Positions 23,801-34,257 of a stretch of 64,000 bases of DNA are shown here, one piece after another. The first letter of the stretch is position 1. The number at the start of each line of letters is the position of its first letter. This DNA is from Chiua virens (Eukaryota > Basidiomycota > Agaricomycetes > Boletales > Boletaceae), in assembly GCA_019787685.1 (NCBI GenBank), contig JAHNUO010000022.1:186001-250000 (forward strand). The letters run 5' to 3'. A program made the translations under genes and the position numbers. Below the pieces are notes generated by a model. That model ran no database searches, was not told the DNA's origin, and saw only the letters and a program-made list of their open reading frames with translations.

Positions 23801-24431
23801 TAACCACAGAACTTGCAATCCCAAACTTGGCTATCCTCCTTCAATGCTTCCTATTCAAGTGCCTGAACCCAAATGATCCACGCGATACTGCAGATATTCC
23901 ACCAGGGGAACTTCCTGTCTATGACGGTGCCATGTCTGTCTTCAATTCTGCATCGTCTAGGTTTTATGCCCCCAGCGACCTGAGCAGAATGGGTGGGATG
24001 CACAAAGAATACATCCAATTGTGTCCGATGTGGAGGGGTGAAGGCCCATGATACGACTGCGTGTTTGTTGGAACGGATCCAGGAGCAGAGGGGATGCATG
24101 GGTATGAGATCGCCCATGTTTTCTGTTTTTTCTCCTTTGTCCATAAGAGTGTCACTTACCCTTGCGCAGTCATTCAATGGTTTGATAAGGTGGTGAAGAG
24201 CCTAATGAGTCCACTGGAATGTGGGTCGTTTGCCCAGGAACTCTTCCTGATCACCAACGAAACTATGCAATAATACATATCGACTCAATTTACCGTGTGG
24301 CACACTTGGTACCTATCTGTGGCACTTGCCCCATTTCACTTGAAGTAAAACCGCATCAATCATATGATACCTTCAACTCATTCTACGTTAATAAGTATGC
24401 TGACTACCACTCGTTCATGCTTGCAACTTGA
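20884..24431 (+). pseudogene. Plavaka transposase, copy 1 (internally deleted)
   Basis: Blocks typical of basidiomycete Plavaka transposases appear in order: FEVADLLYWHSEMSAKQID, VLGSDKTTISVATGNNKYYP, LYMSIGNIHN, VVIGFLAIPK, then an intron, [67 protein letters not shown], and the tail YVNKYADYHSF. The Asp in GSDKTT is a likely catalytic residue. The N-terminal C2H2 finger seen intact in copy 2 is broken here by a TAA near 20897. About 604 bp are missing at about 21044 compared with copy 2, and the stop at 24049-24051 replaces the Arg expected before YDCVF. Not functional. Confidence 0.85.
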
Positions 24432-25090
24432 TATTCTGTGTACGAGTTTCTTTCTTGGTGAGTTCTCTTTCGTTGACTACTAGTTCATGAGGCTTACTGG
24501 CGCCCTCCACACTTCCTACCCTCGTTTTGCGCATCTTATTCATCTTCGTTGTATCTAGCATTCGCTCTACTCTTGCACTCCCCCACCACTATCGCACAAT
24601 CACTTGAAGCAGCGTAATGCATACATGGATCCACAGCGACCTACCCACCCCCGCCCTAGATCTGAGTGTCTATATCCCGTTTCTTTCTTCCGTCAAACTG
24701 TTACCCCTCACAACCACCCTTTCCGAAGGGTTGTCTGTCCAACCCTCCTTTGCCTCCTGTCCCTACCAACGTCGCTCCCTAGAGTGGTCCCCCTCCATTA
24801 CCTCTGGTCCTATGCCTCCAGCGCCAATCCCTCTCACCACCTCCTTCTCCAACAACCAAATCAACACCCTTCACCCCCAGGATCATCGAAGTCACCGTCA
24901 AGATGCAAACGGGTATCCCTCCCACCACCCCAGCACAATCCATCTCCACGCTTGGACGAAGAGGCCTCATCAGTCCCTCTCTCCAATAATCCACCTCTCC
25001 AACTTGTCAAGGTGCCTCTTTCTCGACAAAGATGCTAATTCCAGCATTTACCCTTATAATGCTTTCCGCCTTCTTTTCACCCATCTCACC
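24432..25090 (+). other. Unassigned Pro/Ser-rich sequence upstream of the SNF2 fragment
   Basis: All three plus frames are fairly open, Pro/Ser/His-rich and without stops for long distances (for example 24617-25225), which suggests former coding sequence upstream of the SNF2 helicase part, but no motif is recognisable. One frame contains IIEVTVKMQTGIPPTTPA. Confidence 0.35.
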
Positions 25091-25099
25091 TGTTCTACC

Positions 25100-26705
25100 G
25101 ATGTCGACCCAACCATGTTTGCCACTCAGGTATCTAAGGTCACCAAGCAACCCTCCCTACTGTGGGACGCTCAAGGATTATCAGTTCGAAGGGTCGCAGT
25201 AGATGGTGAGCTTGTACAGCAATAAGTTGAACGACATTTTAGCAGATGAAATGGTGTGCTTTTATTCATACCTTGCATATATGTGTGCTTATCTCCTTTT
25301 TCAGGGTCTCATTGAGACAATCCAAATGATTTCCCTTGTCATCTTCCTTGTCGGGGTCAAGAAGTAGCATGGGCCTTACCTCGTCATCGTTCCACTTAGC
25401 ACCATGAACTGGTCCAGTGAATTTCCCAGGCGAGCACCAACAGTCAAGACCATCTCGTACAAGGGCAACCCACGCAGCGTCGCAATCTACAAGTGGAGCC
25501 ACGTGTCGGTCAATTCCAAGTCCTGTTGACAACCTACGAGTATATCATTAAAGATCGACCGATTCTCTGCAAGACAGGCGGATGAAGAAGCACAAGATGA
25601 TTGTGGATGGAAAGGACCCAAAAGGGCATGTACCCTTCAGTCTAGCTGAGTTTCTCCTACTAACCTCGCCAATGTTTACAGGAAATCCAGAGGTGTCAAA
25701 GGGCTGAGCAACGAACTCATGCAACTCCGAAAGATCTGTCAACATCCTTTCCTGTTTGAGAGCATCAAAGACAAGGTTAACCCATCCGCAATAATTGATG
25801 ATAAACTGATTCGTTCTTCTGGGAAACTCGAGCTACTCTCTCACATCTTGCTCAAGTCCTTTACTACAGGCCACAGAGTAAGTTTTCTCTTGCTCAAAAA
25901 GAATCCACTGACTCTCATATGTGAACCTGTAGGTCCTTATCTTCTTCCAAATGATGAAGGTCGTGGATGTTATGGAAGACTTTTCGAAAATGGCGGGCTG
26001 GAAATATCTTCGGTTGGATGATGGGGCAAAAACAGAAGAGCATACGGGCCATGTAGCAATGTTCAATGCGAAGGACTCGGAGTACAAGGTTTTCATCCTA
26101 TCAACACGTGCTGGTGGCTTGGGGCTGAACTTGCAGACTACTGATACAGTCATCATGTAGGTATCCTGTGCCCAGTTATGCCCATACTGACTGCATTTAC
26201 CCTGGGGCTGTAGTTTTGACTCCGATCGGTGGGTTAATTTGCTGACAGGATGTTCCAACTAATCAACTCCTTTACCAGGAATCCTCACGCCAACTTGCAA
26301 GCTCAAGACCATGCACATCACATTTGTCAGACAAAAGCTGTTCATATCCTTCATTTCATCACCGGAAGGAGTGTGGAAGAAGCGATGTACGCCCGTGCAC
26401 GATATAGACTTGGTATCAATGACGAAGTTATTCAAGCTAGTCGCTTCAATAACAAGTCTATGGTGGAAGAACAGGAAGAGTTCTTGGTAAGTATCATTCT
26501 GAAACTCGCGCCTCTCTCTATGCTGGATTTCTGCCAGCATTCCATTCTCGAAGTGGACCAAGAGGAAGAGAATGAAGAAGCGGATGATATGAATGACAAT
26601 GAGTTGAATGAGATGCTCGCTCGTAATGATGAAGAGACTGAAATTTCCCATGCGATGGACATTGCTCACGAACGAGAAGCACTTGAACACCGGTGCGCCC
26701 ACTGA
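25100..26705 (+). pseudogene. Captured SNF2/Sth1-type chromatin-remodelling ATPase fragment, copy 1
   Basis: Resembles the RSC/SWI-SNF catalytic ATPase. In order: VTKQPSLL, a frameshift, GTLKDYQFEGSQ-stop-MVSLYSNKLNDILADEM, an intron at 25253-25304, GLIETIQMISLV (Walker A should read GLGKT, so the Lys is lost), [22 protein letters not shown] and [10 protein letters not shown] deletion removes the DEGH box and the rest of lobe 1. Then [57 protein letters not shown] (motif V), AQDHAHHICQTKAV (family: QAQDRAHRIGQ), VEEAMYARARYRLGI and NELNEMLARNDEE. The stop at 25200-25202 replaces the expected Trp. Introns persist, so DNA rather than mRNA was captured. Confidence 0.88.
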
Positions 26706-26966
26706 AGAATGGAAGCATATTGAGTGTATATCCAAGGAGCAGCCATGTCAAACTGCTTTGTGAAAATCATAGTAATTGACATTACAATACTTAGAATGAT
26801 TACCCTCCCGCGCGCACAATTGTTGTACTTGGACTACTTAATGCCACTTATCTACTTGCGATTTGAGAGAATCCTGAGTACACTTGAACAAAATGTCTTA
26901 AATGCTCCTTAACCATCCCTTGCGCTAATTAATCACTTTCAGCACTTTTTTCTTGGCAGCCAAGAG

Positions 26967-27009
26967 TGCCAAGTCTGGCTAAGGCACACGACAATTTGCT
27001 GATGAAGTT
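26967..27009 (-). repeat. Right terminal inverted repeat of Plavaka copy 1
   Basis: Reverse complement of the 17595 terminus with about 9 mismatches. Identity with copy 2 ends inside it at 27004. Confidence 0.7.
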
Positions 27010-27164
27010 GGTGGCTGAGAATAAAGAATAGAGATAAAAACTTGAAGATGTTCAAGTGTCTACATCTCGCTGTGTTATTGATAAAGAAATAGAGGCAGCA
27101 GATGCATTCAAAGTTACATCATCTCGGTAGAATTCGCCACAATACCATTTCTTCCCGGTGCCAT

Positions 27165-28757
27165 TCAAAGTCTCGCCCCGTCATTCCGTGGCACCATCCG
27201 CACAGAAATATCATCTTCTGTATGTGCAACGGAAATGCTGCGCGGATGGATTCGAAGCTTGCACCAGCCAATTGAATCCTCCTTGGCCGGGAGAATGTCG
27301 TATTCGTGGAGTAAAACGATCATAAAAACTTTGATTGTGTAGATGGCCAACCATCTTCCTTTGCACTGCAATCTCATAAACACTGCGAAATGACTGACAT
27401 GTGAAAGGCGCACGTACGATGTACTTGCCACCACCTAGCGAGTGGAGTGAATATCCTGCTGTCTGTAGTTGTCTTCTACGGTAGGGTTGCTGTGCAAACC
27501 GATCGACTACAAAGCTCTCGGGGTCCGGAAAGGTGTCTGCGTCCATATGGACGGCGCGCACATTCACGAACACGACCTCTCCCTTCTTTATCGGTATCAC
27601 CTCATCCTTGACCCCCAAGTCAAAGTCGCAATTTGCTTGTCGTATTCCACTGTGCATTACCGTAAGCCTCAGGCTCTCCATAATCGCAGATGTTAGCAGC
27701 TGGAAGGACGAATCATCCAGCTCGTCGGCACCAGCTTCTAGGAGCGCCTTCAAGCTGCCGAACTTCTTGACCGCTGAATCGATCTCTGTGCGAACTTGCG
27801 CAAAGGCGTTGGGGTTTCCAAGTAAAAACGAGAGCAAAAAGAGCGTGTTGCTCGGCGTGTTGCAATGAATACCCCAGTATAAAGGGAGGATCAACTGCGC
27901 TCCCTCAAACGGCTGGATGCCGTTGTTTTTCAAGGTCTTTGCAAGCCCACGGGAAAATTGGTCATCATGGTCGATGGCTTCTTCCTGTTGCAAATATCCT
28001 TTGAGAGAGTTTAATAGTCTCGTGCGCGCTACGTCGGATGGCCAATGCCAAAACAATGACCTGCAGAATCGGTATGGAATGCTTTTGTCGAATGTCCTGA
28101 AGTCTCTGTATGTTCCAGCTGGAAATGCACTTCCGAAAAGGACATGATTCGTCGTGTTGTAAAGAGGCTCGTTGATGAGGGAGGTCAAGGATATTGGTCC
28201 GTTGCGATCATGGAGAGAGCTCTTGATCTCGGATAACAGGAAAAGCCCGAGTCCCTGTGTTGTCTGTCCTAAGAGGCGCGGCGACAAACGTTTGTTCATT
28301 AATGGAAAGAGCTCGCGTGTCATAACTGCGTGGAAATGCGCATGGTTGGATGTGACTCCGGAAATGGTGTTAAATACCTCGCGGTGCCCAATGTCGTTAC
28401 TGAGCAGCTGGTGGGAAGCCGATAAAACCGAGGAAATTGCATCTCCTGAAGAGATCACTTTGACCCGGAAACTACCAAGTAACACGGTGCGCACGGGACC
28501 GTAGCGTTCGCTAGTTGAAACGTTGATACCTGTATCAAATGATAGGTCCTTTCAAGTCAATAATCTGAAACCTACTGGCAGCGAGCGAGAAATGCGCTCG
28601 GGCTCAGCGCGTACAGCATCCCGTTGACACATCCTACCAAAAAGCTTGGTGTGTGAAGGAAAGCATTTGATGACTCGAAAAGACACGAGAAGATAGATCC
28701 TGTGATGCTTGTGAGGATCGTCAAAGTGTACGAAAGAGTGCGGGTGAAGAGAGACAT
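27165..28757 (-). CDS. Cytochrome P450 monooxygenase (CYP7/8-like fungal group), intact-looking
   Basis: Three exons: 28757-28576, 28510-27418 and 27365-27165, with phases consistent; 491 residues. The N-terminal membrane anchor lies in TLTILTSITGSIFSCLF and the next hydrophobic segment. Exon 2 has the ESLR helix-K motif (AIMESLRLTVMHSG), DPESFVVDRF and the start of the haem loop (LGGGKYI). Exon 3 begins with the haem-ligating Cys (CKGRWLA); the intron falls right before it. The I-helix reads LPLYWGIHCNTPSNTLFLL and lacks the usual acid-Thr pair, as in the CYP7/CYP8-like class, so the chemistry may be unusual. No stops or frameshifts. It sits between two Plavaka copies. The substrate is unknown. 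Confidence 0.88.
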
Positions 28758-28954
28758 GCTGATCTCTATCCGAGACGGGGCGAAACCTCGAACTATTTAT
28801 CCTCATGGAGATTTCCTGTGCTAGCCGGCATGTTCACGAGGTTCAATATAAAAATCCTGCAACAAGCAAGTCACCGTTAGCGCCACCGTGCTGTCCACGT
28901 CAAGCCACGCCCTCTTGTGCGATAGCACACACGCCACGAATAAGTGGTCGTAAT
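28723..28954 (-). repeat. P450 start and promoter segment, direct-repeat copy 1
   Basis: These 232 bp (first codons and upstream region) recur almost exactly at 29989-30222 in the same orientation, differing by a few substitutions and a 2-bp indel. Confidence 0.9.
28793..28803 (-). promoter_or_regulatory. TATA-like box of the P450 gene
   Basis: AGGATAAATAG lies about 40 bases upstream of the ATG and is conserved at 15831-15841 before the pseudogene and at 30059-30069 in the promoter duplicate. Confidence 0.55.
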
Positions 28955-29039
28955 GTCATTTGTCACCGCACAATTATCCGCATAAATCAACTGAGCTAAC
29001 AAGATGATGAGTCGTAACCACATCGTCAGAATACACCTA

Positions 29040-29635
29040 CATACATGATTGAAAGTGGAAATCCGTGACGGGTCGTGCAGCGAGTCTGTGCCAAAGAAAG
29101 GGTACGTCCAACGCAATGGTGAATCGACGTGGCGGGCCGTGGCACATGACCAGCGAAACGAGACGACACAATCGTTCTCATTGTGCCGTCGTCGTCGTGT
29201 CCCCATCGTGTTACGGCAAGTTAGCACGGGTCCGGAGTGAGTCGACACGCAGAGGAAGACAACACGACGCATGGACGATGTGACACATTGTCGCATCGTC
29301 ATCACATCATGTCGACGTCTCATTTTCATTGCGTCGTCGTCATGCGTCGTCCAAGTCGTTGTGGCAACACACAGGCGAGAGGGAGAGGGAGAGCAGAAAG
29401 GAGGGGAGGGAGGGGTGTTGTCGACGCACATGTCGTCATCGTCGTATTGTGTGTCGTGTCTGAGTTGTCATGGGGTGAGGTGGCACCGTGACAGAGGGCG
29501 AAGGAGGGTGAGTGAGTGCAGGGAGGGTGAGGCGCGTTGACGATGCGACAATGCGCTGCGTCATTGAAGCAGCACGCTGTGACATCGTCATCGTGCCCAG
29601 GTGGCACGAAGGGTGGCTCGGGGGATAAGGTGTAG
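29040..29635. other. Low-complexity CGTC/GACG-rich stretch
   Basis: Dense in short GTCGTC, CATCGTC, GACGATG and GAGGGAGGG runs. Frames are open on both strands only because of composition (Arg/His/Ser-rich). No gene supported. Confidence 0.5.
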
Positions 29636-29830
29636 GGAGGTGGCTGAAGAGCAGATAAGCAAAGTCGGTATGCATGCCTTCGCTGTGGCTGATGAGCTCG
29701 TTAGCGAACGTGAGACCGCGCTTCAGACCGCGCTTCTTGAGCCAGAAAATGGATGCAAAGGAATCTGAGAAGAAGCTCTCGACGGCGGTGAATGCGACCA
29801 GGCGTTCGGCGAATGTCAAGCATTGGTCAG
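29636..29830 (-). pseudogene. Ribonucleotide reductase small subunit (R2) fragment
   Basis: About 65 codons match the internal part of eukaryotic R2: [61 protein letters not shown]2 makes the tyrosyl radical for dNTP synthesis. The expected iron-ligand Glu (AERLVAF), Glu (SNELIS-type) and His (EGMHTDF) are present, but nothing upstream or downstream of the protein was found, and both ends run into low-complexity DNA. It looks like a single captured or left-over exon. Confidence 0.85.
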
Positions 29831-29988
29831 AAGTGATCACTTACTGGGATTGAACGAGATGACAGAGTGAAACGAACGAGTTGTTGCAGTGGGGTGAGTG
29901 GAACGTGCGTGTAAAGTGCGAATCAATCGATAAAGTGACTCAGTTCGAGAAACTCAATTTGACGACCGGTGTTAAACGAGTGGGCTCG

Positions 29989-30222
29989 AAAGTGTACGAA
30001 AGAATGCGGGTGAAGAGAGACATGCTGATCTCTATCCGAGACGGGGCGAAACCTCGAACTATTTATCCTCATGGAGATTTCCTGTGCTAGCCGGTATATG
30101 TTCACGAGGTTCAATATAAAAATCCTGCAACAAGCAAGTCACCGTTAGCGCCACCGTGCTGTCCACGTCAAGCCACGCCCTCTTGTGCGATAACACACAC
30201 GCCACGAATAAGTGGTCGTAAT
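29989..30222 (-). repeat. P450 start and promoter segment, direct-repeat copy 2
   Basis: A near-exact duplicate of 28723-28954 that includes the GAGGATAAATAG box and the P450 ATG region, but with no coding body attached. Confidence 0.9.
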
Positions 30223-30640
30223 TTCCAAGTTAGCTGCGGGCGCTGACTGACGGAATCAATTAAAACAGCGAGCAGAATCGATCTCAGTATATGCACCTAA
30301 GTTTCAAGAGGAATGGAATTACCGCAAGGCTTGGCGACGTAGAAACCCTTCAAGATCTCGATGTGTCGCGAGGTCACCGCTTGAGGACGTGGCAGCGACG
30401 CGTACTGGCTTTAGGGATGTCTGAATCACACGATGTGAGTACATACCTTAAATATTGCCTGCCAGGCGTAACAGTGCAACCGTGACTGACCGGGTTACAA
30501 TAGAAGGCATCACAGAGTCTTGGTTCACAGCACTTATTCCTGGAGTCAGAGAACCTACCGTATTGCAATTAATTTGCTGGATGGAGTAAGCGTGGGCGTG
30601 ATATTCTAAGGCAAATACTTGGTAATTTTTGAAAACAACA
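30223..30640. other. Flank shared with the P450 pseudogene locus
   Basis: 30386-30475 is the inverted partner of 15619-15706. The remainder is unassigned. Confidence 0.5.
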
Positions 30641-30649
30641 AATAAAAAT

Positions 30650-31330
30650 AAAACCAACAACCAACCAGCATCGCAGAGAGAAAACCAGCAAGATAGCGAA
30701 CGGAGGGGATCCCTCAATGAGTGCTTCAGAGTCTTTGCCAAAAATGCTATCCCGAACCATCAACCGGCATACAGACTGACAAACCCCACGCAGAGAACGC
30801 AGAGAACGAACAGACCCAATAATAATATACGCCGATGACTGTTGCCTCCGAGATGGCAAGTCCAAGGCAGTCTATGGAAGTGGAATCTGGATTAGCGACA
30901 ACAACCCCCTGAACAGGGCAATACGTGTTCCTGGAACGCACCAATCAAATCAAACAGGAGAGATTGTCATGATAACGGTCACCCTCCAATTGCCAATGGT
31001 CGATCCAACGGTCCCCGTAACAATTGTCTCCGACTCCAGATACGCCATTGACGGGCTCACCGCCCACCTTGAACACTGCCAGTGGGAGAACAAGGGATGG
31101 ACCGGCATCAATAATGCTGACTGGTTTAGTAAAGCAGCAGCCTACCCACTTAGACGGAGGTGCCCCCACAAACCTTAATTGGATGAAAAGCCACAACAGC
31201 GACCTCGGTAATGATCAAGGAGACATGCTAGCCAACAGGGGGGCCGAAAAAGAACACATAGATGCAGTCGACCTCGCGATTCCCGAAAACTTTAAAGTTA
31301 ACATTCCTGGACCTTGGACAGGCTTGTGTC
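30650..31330 (+). pseudogene. LINE (non-LTR retrotransposon) RNase H domain fragment
   Basis: Frames read FRVFAKNAIPN, IYADDCCLRDGK (family YTDGSC; the second position is altered), SGIWISDNNPLNRAIRVPG, SNQTGEIVM, VTIVSDSRYAIDGLT, AHLEHCQWENKGW and, after a frameshift, LNWMKSHNSDLGNDQGDMLA. These are the four acidic-motif blocks of the C-terminal RNase H found in basidiomycete LINEs. No reverse transcriptase is next to it. Confidence 0.8.
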
Positions 31331-31681
31331 AAGATCTGAGTCTGAATCGGTCCCGGATGTCCCAGACTGGGCGGGGTCAAAATCAGGCGTTGAAGATTGG
31401 GTCACTTGATTGTCGAGATAACTCCTTTATAGGTGTCAAACGTGTGCTGATTGATAATGGCTCTGGTCTTGCATCTGATGTGGGCGATGCTGTAATGTAT
31501 TCTGTGTTACGCCACAAGTTTAAGTTCTTGGGAACTGCTTTAATGCCTGTCGGTGACGAATGGTGGTATCCTCGAGGGGTTTTTCTATTAGTTCAATTGC
31601 ATAATATAAGCGAGACCATTAGGTTTCTTACTTGTGTGCACCCCCACCCATGGGCACCTTAGGCAGCACTTTTTGGAGGTA
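31331..31681. other. Unassigned sequence between LINE fragment and Plavaka copy 2
   Basis: No recognisable motif; a plus frame is open to 31662 but looks like chance continuation. Confidence 0.4.
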
Positions 31682-31983
31682 CAACATCAGCAAATTGTCG
31701 TGTGCCTTAGCCAGACTTGGCACTCTTGGCTGCCAAGAAAAAAGTGCTGAAAGTGATTAATTAGCGCAAGGGATGGTTAAGGAGCATTTAAGACATTTTG
31801 TTCAAGTGTACTCAGGATTCTCTCAAATCGCAAGTAGATAAGTGGCATTAAGTAGTCCAAGTACAACAATTGTGCGCGCGGGAGGGTAATCATTCTAAGT
31901 ATTGTAATGTCAATTACTATGATTTTCACAAAGCAGTTTGACATGGCTGCTCCTTGGATATACACTCAATATGCTTCCATTCT

Positions 31984-33589
31984 TCAGTGGGCGCACCGGT
32001 GTTCAAGTGCTTCTCGTTCGTGAGCAATGTCCATCGCATGGGAAATTTCAGTCTCTTCATCATTACGAGCGAGCATCTCATTCAACTCATTGTCATTCAT
32101 ATCATCCGCTTCTTCATTCTCTTCCTCTTGGTCCACTTCGAGAATGGAATGCTGGCAGAAATCCAGCATAGAGAGAGGCGCGAGTTTCAGAATGATACTT
32201 ACCAAGAACTCTTCCTGTTCTTCCACCATAGACTTGTTATTGAAGCGACTAGCTTGAATAACTTCGTCATTGATACCAAGTCTATATCGTGCACGGGCGT
32301 ACATCGCTTCTTCCACACTCCTTCCGGTGATGAAATGAAGGATATGAACAGCTTTTGTCTGACAAATGTGATGTGCATGGTCTTGAGCTTGCAAGTTGGC
32401 GTGAGGATTCCTGGTAAAGGAGTTGATTAGTTGGAACATCCTGTCAGCAAATTAACCCACCGATCGGAGTCAAAACTACAGCCCCAGGGTAAATGCAGTC
32501 AGTATGGGCATAACTGGGCACAGGATACCTACATGATGACTGTATCAGTAGTCTGCAAGTTCAGCCCCAAGCCACCAGCACGTGTTGATAGGATGAAAAC
32601 CTTGTACTCCGAGTCCTTCGCATTGAACATTGCTACATGGCCCGTATGCTCTTCTGTTTTTGCCCCATCATCCAACCGAAGATATTTCCAGCCCGCCATT
32701 TTCGAAAAGTCTTCCATAACATCCACGACCTTCATCATTTGGAAGAAGATAAGGACCTACAGGTTCACATATGAGAGTCAGTGGATTCTTTTTGAGCAAG
32801 AGAAAACTTACTCTGTGGCCTGTAGTAAAGGACTTGAGCAAGATGTGAGAGAGTAGCTCGAGTTTCCCAGAAGAACGAATCAGTTTATCATCAATTATTG
32901 CGGATGGGTTAACCTTGTCTTTGATGCTCTCAAACAGGAAAGGATGTTGACAGATCTTTCGGAGTTGCATGAGTTCGTTGCTCAGCCCTTTGACACCTCT
33001 GGATTTCCTGTAAACATTGGCGAGGTTAGTAGGAGAAACTCAGCTAGACTGAAGGGTACATGCCCTTTTGGGTCCTTTCCATCCACAATCATCTTGTGCT
33101 TCTTCATCCGCCTGTCTTGCAGAGAATCGGTCGATCTTTAATGATATACTCGTAGGTTGTCAACAGGACTTGGAATTGACCGACACGTGGCTCCACTTGT
33201 AGATTGCGACGCTGCGTGGGTTGCCCTTGTACGAGATGGTCTTGACTGTTGGTGCTCGCCTGGGAAATTCACTGGACCAGTTCATGGTGCTAAGTGGAAC
33301 GATGACGAGGTAAGGCCCATGCTACTTCTTGACCCCGACAAGGAAGATGACAAGGGAAATCATTTGGATTGTCTCAATGAGACCCTGAAAAAGGAGATAA
33401 GCACACATATATGCAAGGTATGAATAAAAGCACACCATTTCATCTGCTAAAATGTCGTTCAACTTATTGCTGTACAAGCTCACCATCTACTGCGACCCTT
33501 CGAACTGATAATCCTTGAGCGTCCCACAGTAGGGAGGGTTGCTTGGTGACCTTAGATACCTGAGTGGCAAACATGGTTGGGTCGACATC
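31984..33589 (-). pseudogene. Captured SNF2/Sth1-type ATPase fragment, copy 2
   Basis: Exact reverse-complement copy of 25100-26705, carrying the same stop (33487-33489), the lost Walker Lys and the internal deletion. Capture and decay therefore came before the copies became identical. Confidence 0.88.
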
Positions 33590-34257
33590 GGTAGAACAGG
33601 TGAGATGGGTGAAAAGAAGGCGGAAAGCATTATAAGGGTAAATGCTGGAATTAGCATCTTTGTCGAGAAAGAGGCACCTTGACAAGTTGGAGAGGTGGAT
33701 TATTGGAGAGAGGGACTGATGAGGCCTCTTCGTCCAAGCGTGGAGATGGATTGTGCTGGGGTGGTGGGAGGGATACCCGTTTGCATCTTGACGGTGACTT
33801 CGATGATCCTGGGGGTGAAGGGTGTTGATTTGGTTGTTGGAGAAGGAGGTGGTGAGAGGGATTGGCGCTGGAGGCATAGGACCAGAGGTAATGGAGGGGG
33901 ACCACTCTAGGGAGCGACGTTGGTAGGGACAGGAGGCAAAGGAGGGTTGGACAGACAACCCTTCGGAAAGGGTGGTTGTGAGGGGTAACAGTTTGACGGA
34001 AGAAAGAAACGGGATATAGACACTCAGATCTAGGGCGGGGGTGGGTAGGTCGCTGTGGATCCATGTATGCATTACGCTGCTTCAAGTGATTGTGCGATAG
34101 TGGTGGGGGAGTGCAAGAGTAGAGCGAATGCTAGATACAACGAAGATGAATAAGATGCGCAAAACGAGGGTAGGAAGTGTGGAGGGCGCCAGTAAGCCTC
34201 ATGAACTAGTAGTCAACGAAAGAGAACTCACCAAGAAAGAAACTCGTACACAGAATA
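33590..34257 (-). other. Unassigned Pro/Ser-rich sequence, copy 2
   Basis: Mirror of 24432-25090. Confidence 0.35.

Larger units (their letters stand above)
22571..27004 (+). repeat. Left arm of a 4,434-bp apparently perfect inverted repeat
   Basis: Position x pairs with 58689 minus x across the whole arm (partner 31685-36118); every stretch compared, coding and non-coding, is identical. The inner edge falls exactly at the Plavaka terminus. The outer edge is the TA where the Tc1-like element entered the right arm. Confidence 0.93.
17595..27009 (+). mobile_element. Plavaka-type DNA transposon, copy 1
   Basis: About 9.4 kb bounded by imperfect terminal inverted repeats of about 43 bp: AACTTCATCAGCAATTTGTC at 17595 and its inverse (GACAATTTGCTGATGAAGTT) at 26990-27009. 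It contains a minus-strand accessory gene (18006-20689), a plus-strand Plavaka transposase (20884-24431) and a captured SNF2-ATPase fragment (about 25100-26705). The termini are inferred from the inverted match and from the exact loss of identity with copy 2 at CATCAGC (27004/31685). No clean target duplication was seen. Stops and frameshifts show it is inactive. Confidence 0.75.

Noticed and set aside
29040..29607. Open frames on both strands in CGTC-rich DNA
   Set aside because: Openness comes from composition; the only credible coding piece nearby is the R2 fragment at 29636-29830.
31331..31662. Continuation of the LINE reading frame
   Set aside because: Family similarity ends at about 31330; the rest of the frame has no RNase H or other motif.
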